Assembly (NCBI GenBank): GCA_023376005.1 | Contig: CM042148.1 | Span: 74,246,894 to 74,310,893, forward strand | DNA length: 64,000 nt | Direction of reading: 5' to 3' | Source: Doryteuthis pealeii | Lineage: Eukaryota; Mollusca; Cephalopoda; Myopsida; Loliginidae | Shown: positions 56,359 through 64,000 of the stretch, piece after piece | Layout: each line of letters begins with the position of its first letter | How positions within the stretch are numbered: the stretch's first letter is position 1 | Position numbers and translations under genes: made by a program | The notes under the pieces: model-generated | Told to the model about the DNA's origin: nothing | What the model saw: only the letters and a program-made list of their open reading frames with translations | Database searches by the model: none

Positions 56359-57024
56359 GTAGTCTCCGGATCTTCATTGCTTGTTGTGATTGCATAATGT
56401 TTTCCACGAATATCTTCGAGAATGAGTTTGGCAGCCAATAAGATGATCATCTCTGCTTCTTTTTGATGTTCCAACTAAATGTGATTCAAGTTCTCTCCCA
56501 ACTTTCATCAACAAAGTCTATGAAGTCTTTATATCCTGTTACGATTGGGAGGTATTCAAGCCCCCCACTGCGTATTTATCGCACCAAAATTACTCCTGAT
56601 GTGAAGGGCAATCACAAAATTACCCGGCATGTTGCAAAAAAAAATTTGTTTTTCTCCTAGTTCAGGGCCAAACGGGTATAGGTGTGACAATGATATAGAC
56701 AGACGACAAACGCGTCCTAACAATTAAATCGACCTCCTTTTCTTATTTTCACAACAAAATATTTATACAACTTAAACCGTACTACACTTACTCTTGTAGA
56801 GAGAGGAGTTAAGGAGAGATACAGACACAGGCAGCCACAGGTGGTAGACATACCACCTCATGGCAGGGTAGGCAAGGGAGAGAAAAGGTGAGATGTTCTT
56901 TCCCGACAAGGGAAAAAGGATGTGTAATTTGGGCCGACGCTTTTGATTCTGACCGATTCTTATTGGGATTTTTCTTTTTCTTTCATATGTCACAATCCAA
57001 TAAACCATTCATTTATTTGCAATA

Positions 57025-57785
57025 TTAATTCTTAACATCCTGTTGAGAATTCCAGAGCCCCATTCCTATGATTTATTAAAAAAATGGCCAGTTCATTTAA
57101 TAGTAACCTGATATATTCCTTAAAATAAAACTTCTAAAATATGGTTTATATTACATATAAAAGACTATCATTTGGGCGGTGGTAAGGTGGCGGTAAGGAT
57201 ATATCACGTACCAAACGTGATATTGTAATGTCTAAATATCGATATATGTTATAGCAGTCTTGTCAATTGCTCCAAATTCCAACGACACTAAAAGGCGTTC
57301 AGCACGTGAGGTCATCTTGTCGAATAAAAGTACAACGCGGAAATATATCATCAAACTGCTTAGCTTTAATTTTCCAGGGCTCGTCTCATGGGCTGTTCAG
57401 AGAGAGAGCAAGAGAGAAGAGACACTGCTAGATTACTGTGATCCCACAAGGGGACAAGGTCCCGTCCGTACCCTACGACTTGGAAAGCAAAAAGAGGCGA
57501 TCTTCTTCATCCGTTCCACGTCGACTTCCGGTTCCGTCAGCACCCGAAACTTCCGGTTGGACAATTCAATTCTCCATTCGGGTGGGTGGGTGGTGGTGTC
57601 ACGCCCCGGTCAATCTCGTCATCCCTCCACGCTTTTTCAAAGCCCACCTTGTCTCATTTCTTCTTCCTCTTTTTCTATAAGTAAGGGCTCGCATAAACTC
57701 AGGACCTTCTATTATCTCGTTACAGTGGATTAGGAAAATGAAATGTGGACTTTCTGCCCAGGTGGTTATAAGATGTTAGAGTTAA
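57025..57785. mobile_element. Mirror copy of the TTAA MITE with nested LTR
   Basis: TTAATTCTTAACATCC at the left and 'gatgttagagttaa' at the right, with the LTR mirror at about 57182-57723. The right terminal repeat has lost a base. Confidence 0.8.
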
Positions 57786-59086
57786 CATAAGGACCTGAAC
57801 CTCTCTTAACATTACAATGACCATTTACAACAAAGCTGAATCGGCAACATTCTCTTTTGAATTAACTAGGGAAAGTTCTCACACTACCATTGATCTCATA
57901 TATCATAAAGTTGCCCTGGAGGAGTACCAGACGGAAAAGACTGGGCCTCTGGATTTGTCACCTTTCAGGGAGAAGGAACGCATTTAGCTAATATAATTAT
58001 GGTAAGAGTCCCTTTATTCTGATCAGAACCGGAAACCAGGAAAAAAACCATCTCTGCCCCTTTTTAAACAACCTATGCAGATGCCCGAGCAGAGAGAAGG
58101 ATCCCATTGCCGGCAGTACTCAAAGCAATAGCATGCCAATGGGATGCCCACCACTCAACTCGGCATGGTCCAAAGAATCTCTTATATAATCCAACACTGA
58201 CACAAAATGCCATAACTTAAAAAAAAGTGATGCCACACAATAAAGTAGCAAAATTTGCTGGGATGCAAGCCGAAATTTACATTTTGGAGCTGGGTCGCCT
58301 GTGGGGACCAGTATATGTTGAAAGATCCAAACTGGTAATGACACAGGGAAACATTACTGACGTGCATCCAACACATCTTGGTAGATGTATTTTCCAAATA
58401 TAAGTTGAAAATGGAAATGAATCTGACAATTGTTGAAAGGATAATAAATAAAGGAAGAATGTGAATGGATTTGGTTTTATGTAATTCTATTTATTATTTT
58501 AAAAATAAAATAAAATAGAAAATTTTATAAATATATCAAACATTTTACTCTGAAGGCCGTTAATTCTTTGTATGCTTAAATATTTTAAATAATTTTTTAT
58601 TATTATATTTATTTTTTTTTATTTTTTTTATTATATATTTATTTTATATTTAGAATAATAATAAATAGAATACATGTGTACATGAACAACCGTGCCGAAT
58701 CACATGTTAGTAAACTCCATATAAATCAAATTTTTATCCTTTTACATTTTTATTTCCTTTATTTAATTTATCCTTTCAACACACACACACATATATACAG
58801 TGATGCTGATGCCTTTTTGATTTAGTGCGTCCATCGGAACACATCATTTACTTTAAGTCTCCGCGAAGCAATTTTATAGGTCCCAACTAAAGTCGTCTAA
58901 CTACTTTTAACCTATCCTGTGTAATTCATTTCTAAGAACTATCAAAAATTATTTACAGTAGTTTTGAAATGGTGCGGGGGAAAAAAGAAAAATACTGGGT
59001 GCATGATACCTGATTTTACCAAGTCCTTTAGATTTTTTGTATGTCAAGGGACACGTGTGTGTGTGTGTGTGTGTGTGTTATATATA

Positions 59087-59087
59087 N
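59087..59087. other. Single N: join between two unrelated segments
   Basis: The only ambiguous base in the window. Left of it is the mirror of the 41.8-kb TA/CA repeat. Right of it, 'atttacccagcagatgaagt' is the start of a copy of the 12.89-kb segment. Confidence 0.95.
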
Positions 59088-61198
59088 TATTTACCCAGCA
59101 GATGAAGTGGGTATATAATAACACTTCAAGGATTTTGGTTTTGTTTTATGCTCAGTGGGTCATTTAAATGCAGCATAAAGTTTTGAAATAAATCAATTCT
59201 TAATGATAATTCAATGCAGCCCCTCAAACACCTTTCCCTTTTTTTGGTTTATTTTAACCCCAGTAAAACTCATAAAAGCATTGTAATATTTTTCGGATTT
59301 TGTAAATAAGAACCAACAGTTATTAAGCTGATTAATATATACTCTAATTCAGTTACTTTTTGTCTAGATCATTTGATATTGATATATCGAGATAATCATT
59401 AAAATCCGAAATCACCTTCAACTTTAATTCCATTTAACAAATGTAACTGGCTATAAATCTGAACACACTCACACAGGTCGCAGATTTTGACCCTTTAGAA
59501 AATCACAATTTATTTCTCTTTATTCAAAAATTCTGTCTTTATTTTTTCTCAAAATGTTTTGAAGATGAGGCTTTATAATTAGTATATTTGATTATTACTG
59601 AACTATTGTCCCTCAAATTTATTGTTATTTTGTACAACGTTTCAGCCCAATGTGCCTCTGGCCTCTTCAGGTATTTCTTGTCAGACTCGGGAACTTTCTC
59701 GGACACAGTATATAATATTCCTTGATTTTAATCCTGAAGCGTTAATAACTCTTTAGTCAAATAATAAGGGATATGAAAAAAAGAATCTTGGGTTATTTCC
59801 CATAACTCCACATAAACAAAAGGGGAACCACCTACTGTAAATTTATTCATTTACTTTCCCATTAAACACTCTAAACCTAAACCCATCGTCCCTTTTTTCC
59901 TCGTAGATCAATAAATTAAATAATTTATCAGTCAAGAGTGGTTCTCCTTTGTTTTATGTTGAGTTATAGGAAATAACCAATCTTGTTTTACAAAACAGAA
60001 AGTATAACCAAAGACACGTTCAGTCACCTTCACATAGTTACCAATAAATAAACAGGGGAGGACTACTCTTAATTAAACATGTTTTAGTTATCTCAACATT
60101 GGATGGTTTGCCCCTAAAATTAATAGACTAGATATTTACCATGTACCCACGTGTAACGAGTTAGGCCAAGGCCCTATTAATGTGGGACCAACCCACAACT
60201 GAAGCTTATGGAATGGTGGGGGTGCAAAAAAATTTTATCCAGTGCATTCCCCCTAAAGAGGCGCCTCAGGCAATTGGGCAATAAACCCAACCCCTTTAAA
60301 TCGAGGGGGGAGGTATGCTGGGGGGAATGGCCCCCTGGGTCAACGATGTTAGCTTGTAAAGGTCCAGGGCCGAAGCCACTGGAACCCCCGGCTGGGCCAA
60401 AGTGATATCAATGCTCGTAAAGGAAAAGCAAGACGCTATTAAGAGAGATTTATCCATCCATAATGGAATCTGATCTCACTAATAGATTAAGTGAGAATTT
60501 TTTCAGCCATATCAGTGGCTAACTGTAAACAGCTGCAATCCACCGGGCCCTAACAAAGCACCTTGAGAAAGATTAGATGGAGCTACACAAGAATGCTACA
60601 TGCTGTCTTGAACAAAATCATGGAACACAGCAATCCACAAAGGAAATAGTTGCATAATCATCTAAACTCTATTACACAAACAATCCAAGATGAGATGAAG
60701 ACATGCGAACACTGCTGGAGTAGCAAGGACGAATCATAATGTGACATTCTTCCCTGTGAACACACCAGTATAGGCCAACCAGCTCTGTGCTGATTACTGG
60801 ATGGGCTGCCGGAGACCTCCAAAGGTGATGACCGATAGAGAGGTTTGGATTGTATTGGATGTTTTTGTTGCATATGCAACCTTTTGGGTCTTTTATGCCG
60901 AATCAAGTCACTTTTGAATAAACAAAAGAACACCAGGTTTGCCCAAACAGTAAATTGCTGCCGTTTAAGTGTGTTAGTTATCCCCAATTAAATATTGACA
61001 GGCCATAGTTGCTCACTTTGGTGATCTTGAGAGAACTGGTACTTCGCTAAGTAAATCTCAGGGTGGACTAAAATCGGTATCAGCCACAGCGAGGGATGTC
61101 TATCCCCTTTTCAACTAGACTAGACCCAAGGAGATTTTTTTTAGCATCTGAGGTGGAGCGCACACCTACCATTCAGCTCCTACTTACCGCATCTGCTC
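59088..61198 (+). repeat. Degraded direct copy of about 12.89-15.0 kb
   Basis: Runs co-linear with 12890-15000 through the family C head, Penelope-like end, LINE tail (about 60120-60860) and SINE-A (61045-61198), with frequent single-base gains and losses. Adds no new features. Confidence 0.88.
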
Positions 61199-61419
61199 GC
61201 TGTGGCTGATACCGATTTTAGTCACCGACGACTTTACTTATGCCTGAAAGTACCAGTTCTCTCAAGATCACCAAAGTTGAGCAACTATGAGCCTGTTCAA
61301 TACTTAATTGGGTAACTAACCACTTAAACGGCAGCAATTACTGTTAGGCAAACCTGTGTCTTTTGTTTATCAAAAGTGACTTGATTCGGCCATAAAGACC
61401 CAAAAAGGTTGATATGCAA

Positions 61420-62160
61420 CAAACATCCAATCAATCCACCTCCTCTATCGGTCATCACCTTTGGGAGGTCCTCCGTGCAGCATCCAGTATCAGCACAGAG
61501 CTGGTTGGCCTATACTGGGTGTGTTCACAGGAGAAGTTCACATATGAGTTCGTCCTTGCTACTCAGCAGTGTTCAGCATGTCTTCATCTCATCTGGATTG
61601 TTTGCTGTAATAGAGGTAGATGATTATGCAATATTTCCTTGTGGGATGCTGTTTCCATGATTTGTTCAAGACAGCATGTAGCATTCTTGTGTAGCTCCCA
61701 TCTAATCTTTTCTCCAAGTGCTTTGTTAGGGTCCCGGTGGTGCAGCTGTACAGTAGCACTGATATGGCTGAGAAAAATCTCACTTAATTCTATTAGTGAG
61801 TCAGATTTCCATATGATGGATAATCTCTCTATAGCTGTCCTTGCTTTTCCTATACGAGCATTGATATCACTTTGGCCCAGCCGGGGTCCAGTGGCTTCGC
61901 CCTGGACCTTACAAGCTAACATTCGTTGATCCCAGGGGCCATCCCCCCAGGCAATATCCCTGCCCTCGATTTAAAGGGTTGGGTTTATTGCCCAATGCCT
62001 GAGCGCCTCCTTTAGGGGGAATGCCAACTGGATCAATACATTTTTGCACCCACCATCCATAAGCTTCAGTTTTGTGGGTGGTCCCACATTAATAGGGCCT
62101 TGGCCTAACTCGTACACGTGGGGTACATGGTAAATATCTAGTCTATTAATTTTTAGGGGC
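61420..62160 (-). mobile_element. LINE tail, reverse copy
   Basis: Minus-strand copy of 13895-14690. The frame is better here than in the other two copies: ARTAIERLSIIWKSD, EKRLDGSYTRMLHAVLNKSW and HPT are readable. Still only the C-terminal tail and frameshifted. Confidence 0.65.
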
Positions 62161-63678
62161 AAACCATCCAATGTTGAGATAACTATAAAATGTTAATTAT
62201 AGAGTATCTCCCTGTTTATTTATTGTAACTATGTGAAGGAACTGAACGTGTCTTTGGTTATACTTCTGTTTTGTAAACAAGATTTGGTTATTTCCTATAA
62301 CTCCAACATAAACAAAGGAGAACCACTCTTGACTGTAAATTTATTTTATTGATCTACGAGGAAAAAAGGACGACTGGGGTTAAGGTTTAGAGTTTAATGG
62401 AAAGTAAATGAATAATTATCAGTCAAGTGTGGGTTCCCCTTTGTTTATGTTGGAGTTATGGGAATAACCCAAGATTTCTTTTTTCATATCCCTTATTATT
62501 TGTGACTAAAGAGTTATTTTAACGGCTTCCAGGATTAAATATCAAGGAATATATATACGTGTCCGAGAAAGTTCCGAGTTCTGACAAGAAATACTGAAGA
62601 AGGCCAGAGGGCACATTGGCTGAAACGTTGTACAAATAACAATGAAGATGAGGACAATAGTCAGAATAATCCAAATAATACTAATTATAAAGCCTCATCT
62701 CAAACATTTTGAGAAAAATAAAGAACAGAATTTTTGAATAAAGAGAAATAATTGTGATTTTTCTAAAGGTCAAAATGCGACCTGTGTGAGTGTGTTCAGA
62801 TTTATAGCCAGTTACATTTGTAAATTGGAATTAAAGTTGAAGGTGATTTCAGGATTTTAATGATTTATCTCGATATTCAATAATCAAATGATCTAGACAA
62901 AGTAACTGAATTAAGATATATTAATTCAGCTTAAATAACTGTGGTTCTTATTACAAAATCGAAAAATACAATGCTTTTTATTGAGTTTTACTGGGTAAAA
63001 TAAACCAAAAAAAGAAAGGTAGTTTGAGGTGAGCTGCATTGAATATTATCCATTAAGAATTGATTTATTTCAAAACTTTATCTGCATTAAATGACCACTG
63101 AGCATAAAACAAACCAAATCCTTGAAGTGTTATTATATACCCACTTCATCTGCTGGGTAAATAATGGGGAGAGAGATTTCTTATGGGGGTTCTATTGCAT
63201 TGACTGCCATCTTCCTTTGGGTTGATTTCTTCTCTGGTCAATATGGCTTTTGTTCTGCTGAGCTGCGGTTGTCTATGCTCTATTCTTTATTTCTAATAAT
63301 GAAGCGAGATTTCAGTTTTCAAAGCGTCTTTATTAAAAGCCCAAAAGGGTTTTAACTGTACAGTGAAAAGTGGCTTACTTGGGACAGACGGCCTATGCCT
63401 AGTCCCTTTGACTGGTCACCAAATCTAACTATACTAGCTCCGTCCCTTCTCATACCTTGCCTTCAGCCAATCAGAAATCAGCGACTAGATCAGTAAACGG
63501 TGAACTGCTGTCAATGTTTTCAATCGTTAATGGTAACTTCCCATTTACCATATCGTTATTTAAATCTTGGTACACTATTCATAGGCAAACCACGAATTAT
63601 GTAACGGAAGATCACATGTTTAAATGTTTCAAAAGTATTTTATTTATTTTTTTATTTCTTTACCTTCTTTTTCTTCAG

Positions 63679-63754
63679 AGGTCACATTGGTCTTACTGTG
63701 TTGGGAGCCATGCAAGTTTCACAATTTGGAGATCTCGCAAACTGGATGATTCCT
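63679..63754 (+). CDS. OXCT1: Intact reverse-oriented copy of the OXCT1 exon at 12297-12372
   Basis: 76 bp with acceptor 'cttcag' and donor 'gtaagt'. It encodes the same [17 protein letters not shown] and DLANWMIP. Differs from the minus-strand exon only at two third positions (silent), with no indels. Silent-only change suggests an allele or a young duplicate, not random sequencing error. The neighbouring OXCT1 exons are absent, so it cannot make a product in this arrangement. Confidence 0.85.
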
Positions 63755-63901
63755 GTAAGTACGCGATGATGAACAGGGGAAAGGGTTGTCACACATTTCA
63801 CAAAGCCATTTTGAAATACATGGAAATAAATTTTAAACAAGGTTGTCACAGCTCGGCCAATCAGAAGCTAAAGTCAGTGACTTCCAAGTCATCCTTATTC
63901 T

Positions 63902-63944
<43 letters not shown>

Positions 63945-63958
63945 CTTTTTTTTTCTTT
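63902..63958 (+). repeat. Poly-T tract
   Basis: T-run of more than 40 bases with two late C interruptions. Its counterpart at 12117-12145 is shorter and more interrupted. Confidence 0.95.
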
Positions 63959-64000
63959 TCCATTTATTAAAATCTTTCAATTTCCACATTCATCCCACAT

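Larger units (their letters stand above)
50420..59086 (-). repeat. Right arm of the 8.6-kb inverted repeat, degraded
   Basis: Reverse complement of 41.85-50.42 kb. It carries many small indels and some substitutions relative to the left arm. It holds no independent features: MITE D copies at 51470-51720 and 54798-55036, MITE E at about 52035-52500, SINE-B 52745-53035, LTR 54109-54700, exon copy 55092-55225, LTR 55868-56358, MITE with nested LTR 57025-57785. It ends in a (GT)n/(TA)n run at an N. Confidence 0.9.
61199..64000 (-). repeat. Reverse-complement copy of about 12.0-14.9 kb
   Basis: Turns back at about 61.20 kb inside a SINE-A ('gctgtggctgataccgattt'). It runs through the LINE tail (minus strand, about 61420-62160), the Penelope-like end (62594-62627), the family C head and the OXCT1 exon copy, and ends past the mirror of 12.06 kb. 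Much cleaner than 59088-61198. The T-run at 63902-63944 corresponds to the A/C-interrupted run at 12117-12145. Confidence 0.88.

Noticed and set aside
55092..63754. A second functional OXCT1 gene on the plus strand
   Set aside because: Only two non-adjacent exons are present, in the order set by two foldbacks, and one is frame-broken.

Overview
This is nuclear DNA of an animal, AT-rich and packed with repeats. It is not prokaryotic: there are no operons, the one real gene is split by long GT-AG introns, and tRNA-derived SINE heads, LINE tails, MITEs and LTR elements lie everywhere. The type of LINE tail, the SINE mix and the GATAGA/TA/CA microsatellites fit a mollusc, possibly a cephalopod. 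That placement is an impression and I cannot prove it from the sequence.

The one host gene I can support is OXCT1 (SCOT, mitochondrial succinyl-CoA:3-ketoacid CoA-transferase) on the minus strand. Eleven consecutive coding exons lie between 45825 (5' side) and 8113 (3' side). They have consistent splice phases and about 444 codons. The catalytic SENG glutamate motif is in the exon at 28137-28231. The first coding exon(s), with the transit peptide, and the short last exon are not in view. One exon (39995-40143) lacks one base in a homopolymer.

Layout: 1-8.1 kb is repeats only. From 8.1 to 45.8 kb is OXCT1, with introns full of insertions. These include a nearly complete Gypsy-type LTR retrotransposon (17864-23787) in the opposite orientation inside the 12.3-kb intron, several solo LTRs, TTAA-flanked MITEs, three SINE families, an uncharacterised repeat of about 0.5-0.7 kb (called family C here), and LINE tails. 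From 45.8 to 50.4 kb there are further MITEs and LTRs.

The right third of the window is not new sequence. From about 50.42 kb the sequence turns back on itself: 50.42-59.09 kb is a degraded reverse-complement copy of 41.85-50.42 kb. The fold is centred on a palindromic MITE. A single N at 59087 then joins a second foldback. In it 59.09-61.20 kb is a direct copy of about 12.9-15.0 kb, and 61.20-64.0 kb is a reverse-complement copy of about 12.0-14.9 kb that carries an intact copy of an OXCT1 exon. Indel-type differences in some arms and clean silent differences in another suggest chimeric long reads and/or a second haplotype joined by the assembler. A real inverted duplication cannot be excluded from sequence alone.

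I found no previously undescribed gene system. The most useful observations are the nested foldbacks, the transposon insertions with matching empty sites, the Gypsy element with tandem primer-site-like repeats and almost no gag, and candidate degenerate hammerhead cores in Penelope-like repeat ends.
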